A stretch of 64,000 nucleotides of DNA, from NCBI RefSeq assembly GCF_019279795.1, contig NC_056745.1, positions 1,488,356,620-1,488,420,619 of the forward strand, in the 5' to 3' direction. Both the position numbers and the translations under genes were made by a program. The notes beneath the pieces were generated by a model. It searched no databases, was not told the origin of the DNA, and saw only the letters and a program-made list of their open reading frames with translations. Source of the DNA: Protopterus annectens (taxonomy: Eukaryota > Chordata > Ceratodontiformes > Protopteridae). Positions 37,679-49,550 of the stretch are shown here, one piece after another (the first letter of the stretch is position 1; every line of letters starts with the position of its first letter).

Positions 37679-39611
37679 AGGTAATAGACAATGAAAACCA
37701 AAGCTCTTTAAACATTTTGTCAAGTAAGAGCAATGACTTTAAGGTGTATAATTTTACAGACCTAGAAATCTGTTCTGACTTTATCGAATTTTTAGCTAAA
37801 GGCTTCACTTTTGTCTTGCCTCCGAGGTTTGATATTGCTAAAGTGCTTTGTGATTTGAAATTATTCGTTCACAAATTAAATTTAAGAATGTTCTTTGGTG
37901 ACAAAAATGTTAATCAATTCACTAATGAACATGTTTCAAGTGTATTTAATCCCCCTTTAGACAACAACTTAATGGTTTTTGAAAAAATTACAGAAATTCA
38001 TTTAAGGGGTTTGTATAAAGAAATTGGAAAAAATAGATTGATGTCGCCTAAGGAAATTGAACTGATAACACTTATGAGAGTTCATGAGATACGAGTAATG
38101 AAGCCTGATAAAGGCGGGGGAGCTATTTTGATGCATGAAAATGATTATGTTGAAAAAATGTATCTTTTACTTTCCTCTGAAGAATATAAAAAAGTATCAC
38201 TAAATGAATTTAATCAAGCTTACCAAAGAATCAGGGATTTTTTGAGTGATTTATTCATTAATGGCTGTATTTCACTTGATTTGTATCATTATTTTTCCAT
38301 GCCAGCACCTCTTACCCCAGTGTTGTTTGGCATCCCGAAACTTCACAAAAATATCCAGGACCCCCCATTTAGGCCCATAATAGACGGGTGGAACTCTATT
38401 ACCTATCCCTGTGCCAAATGGGTAGACAACAAGTTGAAAGAGTTTCTTAGGACAGAAAGACAGATATGTAAAGATTCCTGGCATGTCCTAAAGAGTCTAA
38501 ATGAGATTCCTTTTAAAGCTGATTTAATATTTTTGACAGCAGATGTTAAGAACTTATATACTGTTATTCCTCATGTAATAGGACTAGAATGGGTCCGTGA
38601 TTTTTTACTGTTGAAAAAGTGTCCAGGGAATGATGTGGATTTAATTATTTCCATTTTGGAAATAATTTTGGAGAACAACTATTTTATGTTTAAAAAGGAT
38701 ATATATTTACAACAAACAGGGGTATTTAATATTTTTGACAGCGGATGTTAAGAACTTATATACTGTTATTCCTCATGTAATAGGACTAGAATGGGTCCGT
38801 GATTTTTTACTGTTGAAAAAGTGTCCAGGGAATGATGTGGATTTAATTATTTCCATTTTGGAAATAATTTTGGAGAACAACTATTTTATGTTTAAAAAGG
38901 ATATATATTTACAACAAACAGGGGTATTTAATATTTTTGACAGCGGATGTTAAGAACTTATATACTGTTATTCCTCATGTAATAGGACTAGAATGGGACC
39001 GTGATTTTTTACTGTTGAAAAAGTGTCCAGGGAATGATGTGGATTTAATTATTTCCATTTTGGAAATAATTTTGGAGAACAACTATTTTATGTTTAAAAA
39101 GGATATATATTTACAACAAACAGGGGTAGCGATGGGTTCCCCGGTTGGGGGAAGTTTCGCCAATACAGTAATGGCTTATTGGGAGCGGACACTGCTTTTT
39201 CCTCGTGACCTTTTTAACAAAATTATAGTGTGGTATACATGCTATCAAGATGATATCCTAATGATAGTTAATGGCACACGAGATGAGGCTATACAGTTAA
39301 TTAGTGAAATGAATTCTTTCACTTCCTTTTCAGATTTCACTTATGAAATTGGAGATGAATCTATTAACTTTCTAGATATCAATATCAAAAAAGATATAGC
39401 AGAGAATACTTTTTCCACAAAAATTCATAGAAAACCTACATATAGCAATTCATTCCTACATTTTACCAGTTGCCACCCCTACCATCAAAAGAGGTGGTTA
39501 AAGGACAGTTTGTCCGCGCTTCCCGAATGTGTTCCATGGATGAAGCATTCAAAGAAGAGTGTTGGAAGCTTTGGGAAATGTTTAACAACAGAGGGTATCC
39601 GGATAAACTAA
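37624..39611 (+). pseudogene. PLE-3 reverse transcriptase with internal triplication
   Basis: RT starts with an N-terminal region (FTDLEICSDFIEFLAKGFTF). VMKPDKGGGAILM is near residue 160, FGIPKLHKNIQDPPFRPIID near 240 and FLTADVKNLYTVIPHVIGLE near 310. A 202-bp segment is then present three times in tandem (38526-38727, 38728-38929, 38930-39131). Because 202 is not a multiple of three, the frame breaks after the first copy. After the third copy the gene goes on with GVAMGSPVGGSFANTVMAYW and CYQDDILMIVNG. No good ATG lies at the start of the frame; the open frame overlaps ORF1. Confidence 0.87.
38526..39131. repeat. 202-bp tandem triplication inside PLE-3 RT
   Basis: Three near-identical 202-bp units begin aatatttttgacagc at 38526, 38728 and 38930 and end acaacaaacaggggta. 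Only a few differences are visible (cagcagatg in copy 1 against cagcggatg in copies 2 and 3; tgggtccg in copies 1 and 2 against tgggaccg in copy 3). The other PLE copies have a single unit. Confidence 0.96.
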
Positions 39612-40321
39612 TAAATGTAGTTTATGTTGAAGTTAATAACAAAAGGAAGGCTGGATTGTTTAGCCCAATTTTTAAAGGGAAAAATAGTGTTTTTGATAAC
39701 ATAGACCAAGACACTATTTTGGTTAATAACATCATCGAAAGTGAGAATAACAGCAACATTGAAACTAATTATAATATTAGTTTCTTGATACAATTCAATT
39801 CTTATGCTACACATATTAGATGTGTCTTACAAAACAATTGGGAATATATTACACAAGATAGAAAATTACATTCCCTATTGGGTTCCAAACCGAATATAGT
39901 ATATAAGAAAGCTCTCTCTACAAAAAACTTATTAGAACTTCCGCTTAGAACTTTTAAAGTTAATAAGGGTATGTTTAAGTGTGGTAGATGTAGATATTGT
40001 AGTTTCATACAGACAGGTTCAACCTTTATTATTAGAGGCATCAAATATTACATCAATGATAAATATAATTGTGAAAGCCAGGGGGTGGTATACCTTGCAA
40101 AGTGTAAAGAATGCCCGGCTTATTACTTTGGTAAAACAGAAAGGTTATTAAAAACCAGAATCTATGAACATCTATATGCTATATCTAAACAAAACCCATC
40201 AAACGCTTTAGCTAAGCACATTATCGAAAATAATTCCCATAGTTTTTTGTTCAATGTTGTGGAAAAGGTTGACAAAAATCCTAGGGGGGGGGGCATGGTG
40301 CTTAAAGTTGCAGGAACATGA
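39470..40321 (+). pseudogene. PLE-3 linker and GIY-YIG endonuclease, C-terminally frameshifted
   Basis: The frame covers VKGQFVRASRMCSMDEAFKE, KRKAGLFSPIFKGKNSVFDN and a CxxCxxC-type Cys motif (MFKCGRCRYCSF). The GIY-YIG core follows (GVVYLAKCKECPAYYFGKTE, then YEHLYAI). The 10-G run at 40284-40293 shifts the frame so that the protein ends at 40321, before the conserved ELLWQ...NAY block. That block is still encoded in another frame just downstream. The RT frame feeding into it is also shifted near 39480-39610. Confidence 0.85.
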
Positions 40322-40424
40322 GCTTCTTTGGCAACTGAAAACAAATGCATATACTCATCCAGGCATTAATGATATGTGTTCCATTAAATGTTTACTTAAT
40401 ATTAAAGCCTTGGACAGATAGAAG

Positions 40425-40487
<63 letters not shown>

Positions 40488-41137
40488 TTTTTTCAACACA
40501 TACAAATGTTTAGGTATTTTATTTTTATTTTTGTTCTTTTGGATATAAAAGAATAAAATTTATTGGATATGGAAAACATGGGTTTATTTTAAAAACAATA
40601 TAAATAAATTTTGGAAAATATACATAGAATAAATAAGGTTTTTCTTATTACAGTTAATTTTGGTATTAAATTTACTTTATAACACAATTTATTTTATAAA
40701 ATATTTTTTAAAAAAACAACACATATACATATACATATATAATTTTTCAGGAGACCTTTCAGGAAATATTGCAGTGTTTCCCTGTGATTTGTCTGTGTGT
40801 AAAAACAAGTTGCACTTTGCTGCATATGTTGTTAGTAGTTGGTATGGTAGAATAATATTAAGAATGTAAAGCAACAGAAGTTTATGTGCTTCTTGAGCCT
40901 GAAGCTTCAAATTTGGTATTAATTGTTTTAAAATTGTTAATTAAATTAGGGCTTGGACAATCAATTAACTTGGGGCTTGGCTCAAGTATTTTTATATAAA
41001 ATGTCATGTGTTTTATTCTAATTTTGTCTGAAGAAGTGCAAGCAACGTTTTGCATGAAAGCGCTTACAAAATTTTAGTAAAGGAATTTGGTTCTAACTTG
41101 ACTGGCGTGATTTGTAGCCTCCGTTTTTTCTTTTTTC
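40322..41137 (+). other. PLE-3 3' untranslated region
   Basis: Contains the end of the out-of-frame endonuclease C-terminus, a (TA)n run (40430-40480) and an AT-rich stretch. The conserved 3' end has tctgaagaagtgcaagcaac, gcatgaaagcgcttaca and the terminal cctccgttttttcttttttc. The same end is seen at 36385 and, inverted, at 33276. No hammerhead ribozyme core was recognised. Confidence 0.8.
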
Positions 41138-41140
41138 AAA

Positions 41141-41742
41141 GTATCCTCACTGTATGGATGTAAACACACAGTGAGTATCCTCACTGTATGGATGTAAACA
41201 CACAGTGAGTATCCTCACTGTATGGATGTAAACACACAGTGAGTATCCTCACTGTATGGATGTAAACACACAGTGAGTATCCTCACTGTATGGATGTAAA
41301 CACACAGTGAGTATCCTCACTGTATGGATGTAAACACACAGTGAGTATCCTCAGTGTATGGATGTAAACACACAGTGAGTATCCTCACTGTATGGATGTA
41401 AACACACAGTGAGTATCCTCAGTGTATGGATGTAAACACACAGTGAGTATCCTCACTGTATGGATAAACACACAGTGAGTATCCTCACTGTATGGATGTA
41501 AACACACAGTGAGTATCCTCACTGTATGGATGTAAACACACAGTGAGTATCCTCACTGTATGGATGTAAACACACAGTGAGTATCCTCACTGTATGGATA
41601 AACACACAGTGAGTATCCTCACTGTATGGATAAACACACAGTGAGTATCCTCACTGTATGGATGCAAACACACAGTGAGTATCCTCACTGTATGGATGTA
41701 AACACACAGTGAGTATCCTCACTGTATGGATGTAAACACACA
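41141..41742. repeat. 34-bp minisatellite next to PLE 3' end
   Basis: About 18 tandem units of gtatcctcactgtatggatg followed by taaacacacagtga. A few units lack four bases (ggataaacac for ggatgtaaacac). Units are nearly identical, so expansion is recent. Each junction contains acagtga gtatcc tcactgt, a 7-bp stem with a 6-base loop. The first unit starts within the PLE target duplication. Confidence 0.97.
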
Positions 41743-41749
41743 ATGCAGG

Positions 41750-42670
41750 TACTGATTCACTATGGGAATTCAAAACCTATTCCTGGTGAACATCCCTCTC
41801 AAGGTGAATGTTCCAAATGCCCTCACACTGTACAGCTGGGCAAAAATCAGTAAAAAGTTTTATTTTGCTGGGGTCAAGTCCTTCTACATCTCGCCCCCAT
41901 GTGGAAGACTTGACTTTCCCACTCTGTTATTAATATGTACTGACTCTGCTGTTTTGCAAACCTCAAGAAAAAGAGAAAAAAAGACATTATTAAACCCCTC
42001 TCATACAGATCAGAATTACATGGCAAACCCATTCTGGGAGTTAGTGCAGTGGGTAGACTGCTTCAGGTGCTATCTTTTCAGGGCATCTGGGTTTGAGTAG
42101 ATATAGGTCTGCCACTAAGGCACTATATTAAAATAACTAACTCTGATATGAGACATAATCTATAGCATTGCTTTCTTGTGTACTTCGAAACACAGAACTA
42201 CATGAAATGATCAAAGGCAAAAAGGTTACTAAACAGTTCCTGTCGAAATGGTTTTCTAATTGTATTGTCTTCAGAGATTGATAAATATGGGAAATGGTGC
42301 AGTGATGTTTTAAAGCACATTCTGTAAGAGAGGTGTCCACTTCCACAATGTGTGCTTGGGTGCAGGGGTGTAGCCAGAGAATTTAATTTTACATGTATGT
42401 GCTGTTATACCTGCTCCCAACCCACTTAGCAGTTAAAAATTTGACCCATTACCCCCAACACTAAACAAATGTCTGTATCACTTTCCCTCTAAAACCATTA
42501 AATAGATAGTTTTTCAATCTATGCAACAGTCATTGGAGGCAGTAATTTAGACAACCATGGACATAGTGTGGCCTAAAAAGCCATGGTTTCACTAAGTGAT
42601 GTCTACAAAATCAGCACAGTACTAACAGTGTGCTTAACTACACTCTTGCCTGGATAATACTTATGCAGCT
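41750..42670. other. No recognisable feature
   Basis: Intronic sequence. The open frame at 41762-42100 on the plus strand has no recognised motif and no splice support. Confidence 0.35.
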
Positions 42671-42680
42671 GTGTCAAAAC

Positions 42681-42979
42681 GGGTCTATATTATAACAGTG
42701 AACGCTTAAAATAGCGAACATTGTATAATAGCCCCTTAAAAAGCGAAACGGCAAAATGGCGAACAAAAATCGCTGACCCACACACACTCCATACTTAAAT
42801 ATACCAACTCCAAGATTGCACCACAGTGGAGGAAATGGCAAAGTCCCGAAAACAGCCCAGTGATTTTTTTCCCTGGGAAAAAATTGCTGTTTTGTGTTTT
42901 TTTTTTACGGTTTTGATTTAAACCGGTCGATAAAACAGCATTCGCTATTTTAAGCATTTGCTGATATAATAGGGAACCC
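42681..42979 (-). mobile_element. hAT-like MITE, copy 2
   Basis: A 299-bp unit with inverted ends (left gggtctatattataacag, right reverse complement gggttccctattatatcag). It is flanked by 8-bp sequences gtcaaaac and ttcaaaac (7 of 8 match). Inner repeats such as aacgcttaaaatagcgaa recur at both ends. The core (ccctgggaaaaaattgctgt, ccaactccaagattg) corresponds to copy 1 at 29.2-29.6 kb in the opposite orientation. Confidence 0.75.
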
Positions 42980-42989
42980 TTCAAAACAC

Positions 42990-44500
42990 TTTATGCTAAG
43001 AATAATAAACTGGATGGGACCTCTAAATCCAGGCAGACCTTCCTTTTGGTCACTGTTACCAAAAGAATGTTCCCACAGGAGAAAAACACAGCAGGACTGA
43101 GCTAGGAGCTCTGTCTTAGTTATTGACTGAGCTGGAGTTTGAAATGAAATACAACACTTATGGGCACTCACCATGATGACAGAGTTATAAGAACAGCTCC
43201 AGCTGCAGGAAGTTCCTACCACCTTCGCCTGCCTTCTGCGCCTCATTTTGTTTTCTTGGTCCAAACATGGACTGTTCCACTTGGGGAGCACATTATGGGA
43301 GCTGTAAGAAGCATTTAACATTCTGAACAAGTACTGTGTGAAGACAAATTCTAATACCAATGACCGCTAGACCTAGTTGTTCTTACAGCTGGAGCTCTTC
43401 TCACAAATTCGTCATTACAGCGAACGCGCCAAAAACCCAGTTTAAGCTACAATAATGTAGCACAGGAGTGTTGTTAAAGTCAGTGAACAACAATAAGAAA
43501 ATCACACTTTTAGGACGTTACTTTTACTTAATAATGCTAAAGTAATCACATTTATGGATTCACTATTCATAAGTCTAGTGTTAAAAGCTTTCTACCCTCG
43601 GCACAGCAGAGGATGGTTTTGATCCATCGACTTTGGGGTTATGGGCCCAGCACAACTCCACTGCACTATTTTGAATGGTAAGATTTTTCAGTACAAAACT
43701 GTTTAAGACAAAAACAAATTTAAATACAAAAAAAGACACACATTGCTTATTACATCCACAACCATACTTGATCCCCATACGTATTTCACATTTTCTTGCC
43801 AATGAAAGTTATACTTATAAGTGAAGAAACTAAGAGGAGGATGGCAAATAACTAAATAATATTTTATCTTACAGTTAGTTATATATTAATTCTGTTTTTT
43901 TTTTCATTTAAAAGGTGTTGTACTTTGAAACACAGAACTACATGTAACTACACTCAGTTTACTTTTACTGCTGTATAGGAATTTTCAGAGTATGACAACA
44001 CTTGTCTTAGAAACATATTTTGCTGTATTACTGACCTACTCACTGCCCAGCTGTACTGATATGATGCCCTGAGGTGACTGCTTTTTTAAAGGTACAGGGG
44101 GTGTACAATACAGGATGGGACCCTATAGTCCTTCAGGCAAATTAAGACAACAATACTTTCTATGAAGAGGGGTACACATGTGGATCTATTCTTCTGCATA
44201 CAAATATGAGTTCTGCTGCAGTTTCATGTGAGAATAACAGAAACAGTAATACAATGAAAACTGTGGTGCAGTTATCATTTCTCAAAAGTTAGCACAGTAG
44301 TATAACTCTGAAATGTGTCACTAAAGTATGTAATACTGTTACGCCCCACTAACTTATAAACTATGCCAGGTACTGTTGTCTACCATAGAGACAACCACTG
44401 CTGGTCTGGCTTCAGGTAGGTGATGACAGAGGTATTTGTTAAAAGCCTTGGTATATCCTGTTACTTATTTAAGCAATAACCGACAATGTGGCATGGTACA
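42990..44500. other. No recognisable feature
   Basis: Intronic sequence with short open frames on the minus strand (42950-43360, 43581-43802) that carry no motif I recognise. Confidence 0.35.
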
Positions 44501-44507
44501 CTGGACG

Positions 44508-44763
44508 GTGCAGTGGTGCAGTGGTAGCATAGTCACTCCACAGTAATCGGTTTTCCGATTCAATTCTCGGCTGGAGTGCCTTCTGTGCGGAGTCTGCATG
44601 TCCTCCCTGCATTCGTGTTAGTTCCCTCTGGGTGCTCCGGTTTCCTCCCACATCAAAAAGACATGCATCTGGAGCATTTCTCCCCGGGCCTCTGCTGAAA
44701 ATTGGCTTTGTTCCAAGTCAGACTTTCCCGGTTAACAAATGTTAAATAAATAAATAAATAATA
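44508..44763 (+). mobile_element. V-SINE-like tRNA-derived SINE with L2-type tail
   Basis: The 5' part resembles a tRNA gene: gcagtggtagcatagtcact (box A region) and ttttccgattcaattctcgg (diverged box B). The central part (gtctgcatgtcctccctgca, gggtgctccggtttcctccc, agacatgcatctgg) matches my memory of the conserved V-SINE domain. The 3' part (gagcatttctccccgggcct ... gttaacaaatg) and (AAAT)n match the 3' ends of the L2-like LINEs at 14.6, 28.2 and 61.5 kb. Confidence 0.75.
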
Positions 44764-44775
44764 AAAATATACTGA

Positions 44776-45475
44776 AGATTTACCCATGGTTGGCATGGTT
44801 TAATCACGAGGGCGAAGTCCAAGTGATTAAATAAAGCCAACCATGGGTAAACTTCAATATACCACAACCACGGAGTCAGTTACTGCTATTATACAATGAC
44901 ATTATTTAAGAAAAAAATACTTACTTTTCTTAAATAATGTCATTGTATAACAATGCATTACTGTTCTTCTGCGGCTAGTGGTATACTGCTTCCTTGTGTA
45001 GATCTTCTACACATGCGTATGGGACTTGCGTTCCCACGCATACCCAGTACATCAATGCTATGAAATGGAAACAATGGAGAAAAGAAAGTCTCCGTTATTC
45101 CATTTTTGTTTTCTTTTTTTCTATTTTAATTAAAAAAAACTTTAGGGCAGTTTAGGGATAGGAGAGAGAGACAGCATGGAAGAAATATAAGGGATATCAA
45201 GTACGTGTGTTTAATTTTAAATAACGTACCTAATTTCCCTAGTATTTTATCCAAGCTGCCTCTTTGGTATGTCCGGAGTCGGGACTAAAGATTTTATTTT
45301 TATTTTTTAAGAAATAAAAATAAAATTTAAACACTATACCAACGGAAATAAGTCCGGGAGACCGGACCTTTTTCCGTTGGTATATTGTGGGATTTACAAC
45401 GGGTACGCTGGTTAGGCTGGCCAATCAGCATGCACGTTTTCGAATATTAATGGAGAGTCATTGTATAATTTACAA
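44776..45475. mobile_element. Hairpin-rich segment, possible foldback element
   Basis: Four long inverted repeats lie in about 600 bp. One is tacccatggttggc with gccaaccatgggta (44780-44850). One is ttatacaatgacattattta with its complement (44892-44952). One is the AT-rich arm pair at about 45291-45332. One is ataccaacgg with ccgttggtat (45337-45384). The sequence tcattgtata recurs near the right end (45457). No coding capacity, and the boundaries are unclear. Confidence 0.45.
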
Positions 45476-45813
45476 CCTTCTACAGATATACACAGTTTTG
45501 AAAGTTTTGTGAACCTATCTGGACTTAAAGTACTTACTGTCAACTATTCTGAAAGTAGATAAAAACAAACAAACAAGCAAACAAGCAAAAAAAAAAAACA
45601 GCAACGTTTGTTGTAGCCACATAGTGACTCACAGGAAATGGTTTACCTGAATACCATTTCTTGGCTAATATAACTGTAATGGTAACATTTCACATAAATG
45701 CTTGCAAAGTATAAACATGACTTAAATACCCATAAGGCATACAAAGCCTTGCTTTCCAGTATGATCATTTTGTTTTTCTTACACTGTGGTTTTTACAGAT
45801 GACTGGCTCTTAC

Positions 45814-45892
45814 CTAAAGGGTTTGCATTACGAAATACGTCTTTCAAGTTTTTTTGAGGCAGGTAAGGTAAAGATTCAATATATTTTCTTGC
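45814..45892 (-). CDS. mapk11: p38-type MAP kinase, 79-bp exon
   Basis: The minus strand reads ARKYIESLPYLPQKNLKDVF then RNANPL plus one extra base. This matches the p38 segment just before AVDLLEKML (compare the ARxYIxSLPxMPQxxL and GANPL pattern of p38 kinases). The acceptor is tatgttttcccag and the donor is gtaagagcc. The exon starts in phase 0 and leaves one base (G), which together with the CT at the start of the 174-bp exon completes an alanine codon. The PQKxL pattern favours p38beta, but the paralogue call is inference. Upstream exons were searched by eye up to 64 kb and not found. Confidence 0.87.
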
Positions 45893-45899
45893 CTGGGAA

Positions 45900-47930
45900 A
45901 ACATAAATTAATAGTTAATCAGCAGTAATTCAAATAAGTGTCTTATAATATACAGTACATTTAAGCTTGTATTCACTTTCTGATTCAACCTGCTAGTGAA
46001 AATGCAATGCCAGTGTCTGATCTTGAAGTGATTAGGTTAAGTTTTCACTGCAGGAAACCTAGCTTTATACTAGTTTACTAAGTATTCAAATTAATATCAT
46101 GCAGAATATTTCAGAAAAAGCATTTAAATATAATGATACAATTTAAGTTTATAACCGCTGGAGGTTCATTTCCTGTCCCACCCATGTGACCCATGGCTTC
46201 TCAGCCAAAGTTGGTGAAACAATGAAACAGGAAATGTCATTTTCACTCAGTAAAAAGAATACCCACAGAATTCTGAAACAAGATACCATCTGAGGTAGAT
46301 GTTCTTCACTAACCCATGCTGTTCCCATATCCATGGTCTCCAGTTAAATGTTATTCCTTAAAATAACTTTTATGAGACATAGAAAGGCTCTGCACATGAT
46401 CCCAGAATACATCATATCTGATCATTCAAGCAAATCCCTGCTCATTGCTACAGAAGTTGCTATTGACTGTGTTCAGGCATTCGACTGTTGCATACATTGT
46501 CAAAAAGATTACAATGTGTCCATGCCTGCCATCTCTACATTCTGCCTTGTGTCTCACCCTGCAGATTTCATTCCTTACTCCCACAGATAACACTGCTGGT
46601 ACTGTGTCATGGTAACAACCCAAGACCCATTTATTACAAAGACGTAATCTCCACAGTGAGTCATGTAGCAGCCCTCCCTTCAGGAGGAATAGACATGTAT
46701 TTGGTTTAAGAAGCTCTTATTTATTTATTCTCGGATGATTATGAGTCCTTGTTTTAATAATGTAAGGGAGGGATACTGCAATCCTTGCTGTGGATATAGC
46801 TTGCTTGTACTATCCAGTTTTAGAAATTCTGGGGTGCAAGCTGGACAACAGAGACTGCTCTACCTGAATTGGATTATTTTAGCCTTGATCATTTTATACA
46901 AACGAAGACAGCATATGTATGAGGCTCTGGATAAAAAATACACGCAATGGTCCTGTAAAGGTTACAGTATGATTAACTGAGTATCAGACCACTTAAGTGA
47001 AATTACAAAAACAATAACATAAAAAAGAAAGCCGTGAATGAAGTGAAGGACAAACCTCTGAAGCACACATCCATGAAGGTTTTTCCCACTTTTACCTTAT
47101 TAATTTCTATAGCCAGATTCAAGGCTGCATACCTTCTGGGCAATTTAACAAGTTTCACTTAACTGGTCTGTCACCTCACTACAGTTGATTAGATCAGGTG
47201 TACACTACTCCATGTAAAACTGTAAAGTCTAGTCATTTCTATACTTGATACAATGTTATTTTGATGCATTTGGGCAGGTTGTCCATCACTGCAGTGATAT
47301 AGAGTTATGACTAGGTTTCTGACCTTAAGTGACTTGTTATGTGTTTGAGACATAAGTGTTAAGAATTTCACATAACAAGCACCTATGATCACAGAAACAT
47401 GGTTATGATTATTTGTAGTATATGGAGTATCAGCTGATCTGATGTACTATCAGTTACAGAGGAAAGAAGTATATCAACATTAACTATTTCACTGCTTTGC
47501 AAGCTGTAAAACACTTAGTGTCCAGAAACGCTGAGTACCTTTGATAGTGTAACAGCTTTAAAAGCTGTTAAACACTTCAGTCTGCCTTGTATGGGGGAGG
47601 GGAAGTACATAGTGTATTACAGCTTTTAAAGTTGTTACCATTTCACAATGCTGCTCCATGTTGAATGCTGTATATGGTCTAGCATGAGACTCTGCAGCAC
47701 AACAGCTCTGACAGGTGCATAATAAAACTTGTTTTGCACCTCTGACATCCAGGATGCTCCTAAGAAGGTTTCCTTCTTCCTGATTCCCAAACATAATCAG
47801 AGGTTCACGTGTCCTACATTAGTTTTACTTATTTATTTACTTTTTATTCATATATTTGCTTACCAGGGCAGAGTACTCACCATAAATGACCAACTGTGGA
47901 CTCAGCGTAGGTTACATGAACAGTAACAGA
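45900..47930. other. No recognisable feature
   Basis: Presumed upstream intron of the kinase gene. Short open frames (46149-46334, 46348-46709, 47558-47794) show no kinase motif or splice-bounded exon. Confidence 0.35.
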
Positions 47931-47933
47931 AAA

Positions 47934-48145
47934 GTACAGTTGTGTACCTACCATAAATGTAGATGTTCAAGTGTATTCACTGTTGCAGTCATTACAATTG
48001 GGTTATCCTGCTGGCAGGATACCCGCAGTCAGCCTGAATTCCAAAGTCTTGGTCCAGCATCAGTTGCTGTCGCCTCCTCCCTGACGTCAGTGCACCAGGG
48101 GTATAAAAGATGCAGCCGATGCCATTTTCTTCAGTTTTTCTTGCC
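47934..48145 (+). repeat. DIRS-B left terminal repeat
   Basis: Positions 47979-48145 are an inverted copy of 53304-53470. The outer 45 bases (47934-47978, gtacagttgtgtacctacca ...) are specific to this end. Inside are a palindromic CRE-like octamer tgacgtca (48082-48089) and a TATA-like box (ggggtataaaag near 48100). Confidence 0.92.
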
Positions 48146-48320
48146 CCAGATGTCAGGTGCCCCTAAAAGGGTAGGCTAAAATTATGCCAATAAGCATGCA
48201 TGCACTAAAGTAAATCTTTTCCTTCATCTACAAGCAAATACACCACATAGGTTGTATAGAATAGAGAAGTACAGATAAGTCCCAGCAAAGGAAAAGGGAG
48301 ATGGTGGGTGGGTACCCTGG

Positions 48321-48419
48321 ACTGCAACAGTGAATACACTCAAACATCTACATTTATGGTAGGTACACAACTGTACTATGTTCATCATGTTTCACGGTTG
48401 CAGACATTACAATTGGGTT
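48321..48419 (-). repeat. DIRS-B internal complementary region
   Basis: The first half (ctgcaacagtgaatacactc to cacaactgtac) is the reverse complement of the left outer end (47934-47990). The second half (tatgttcatcatgtttcac to caattgggtt) is the reverse complement of the right outer end (53450-53490). The two halves meet at gtac, which is present in both termini. This is the hallmark arrangement of DIRS elements. Confidence 0.92.
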
Positions 48420-48450
48420 GAATCTCAAAGCTAAGGTTGGGAGGCTGGGG

Positions 48451-49550
48451 TTAAATGGGATTAGGAGAGGCTATGAGGCCCTGCAGAACTGCAGTGGCAA
48501 AGCCTGCCCTGGATTTAGAGTAGAGAGGTACGTGGTAGTGCTTTGTAAAAGTGTGCACTGAACTCCAAGTTGCAGCCTCTAAGATGTCTTTGGTTGGTAC
48601 TCCTCTGAGGAAGGCTGCTGAAGTGGCTGCTGCTCTGGTTGAATGTGGCCTAATGCCCTTAGTCACTGATTTGCCATGTTGTGAATAGCAGAAAGGAATG
48701 CAGTGGTCTATCCACTTTGAGATAGTCTGCTTTGAGATAGCCTTTCCTTGTGATCCTGCAGCATATGCCACTAGAAGTTGCTCAGTCTTTCTGAAAGCTT
48801 TGGTTCTGTCCAAGTAGAAGCGTAGCTGTCTGTGTATGTCCAAAGAATGCAGAAGTCTCTCACCCTTATTCTGTGGGTTTGGATAAAAGGTAGGCAAATG
48901 AATGGTTTGGTTAAGGGCCACACTGGACACTACCTTAGGCATAAATGTTGGGTTTGTTCTCAGAGAAACCCTGTCAGGATGGAAAATGATAAAAGGTTCC
49001 ACAGCCATGAGTGCCTGTAACTCTGAGACTCATCTTGTAGAAGTTATTGCTAGGAGCAGAGCTGTTTTCCAAGATAAGAACTTTATATCAGCTGGCTCAA
49101 AAGGAGGCAGTGTGAGCTTTTCCAAGTCATAATTGAGGTCCCATGGAGGTATTAGTGCTCTCCTTGGGAGTCTTATGTTTTTGGCCCCTCTGAGGTACTG
49201 CCTTAGTAATGGATGAGAAAAAATAGGTGGTTCTGTATTGTAATGAGCTGAAATGGCAGAGGCATGAATCTTAATTGATGAAAAGGATAGGCCTTTATCC
49301 AGCATCTCAGTTAAGTATTGCAAAATCTGAGGAATATTTGGTACAAACGTGTCAATTCCTTGTGCCTGGTTCCAAGCACAGAATCTCTTCCATTTTTCTG
49401 CATAAGATTTTCTGGTACTAGGCCTCCTGGCCTCCAAAATAACATCCATCATCGCTTTAGAGAGAGGTGTGTTCTGAATGGCTACATTATCCGCCACACT
49501 GCCAGATTTAAGGTCCTGAGTTGGCTGTGCAGAATCTGATTGTTTTGTTG
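48451..49550 (-). pseudogene. DIRS-B tyrosine recombinase with stop at catalytic arginine
   Basis: The N-terminal core-binding domain begins near 49500 (LEARRPSTRKSYAEKWKRFC, then KGLSFSSIKIHASAISAHY). The catalytic domain starts with FLSWKTALLLAITSTR and is followed directly by TGA at about 49029, then VSELQALMAVEPF. Related recombinases, including element A here, have an arginine codon at that position. HxxR (RPHSTRAAA) and the terminal KHYH tyrosine are intact (48451-48700). Apart from this one stop, the frame is open to about 48451. The gene overlaps the RNase H frame upstream. Confidence 0.9.

Noticed and set aside
41141-41742. CRISPR-like array of regularly spaced repeats
   Set aside because: The units are contiguous with no unique spacers, in a vertebrate genome; it is a minisatellite.
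44508-44585. Functional tRNA gene
   Set aside because: The box B region is diverged, no cloverleaf with an anticodon can be drawn, and the unit continues into SINE sequence.
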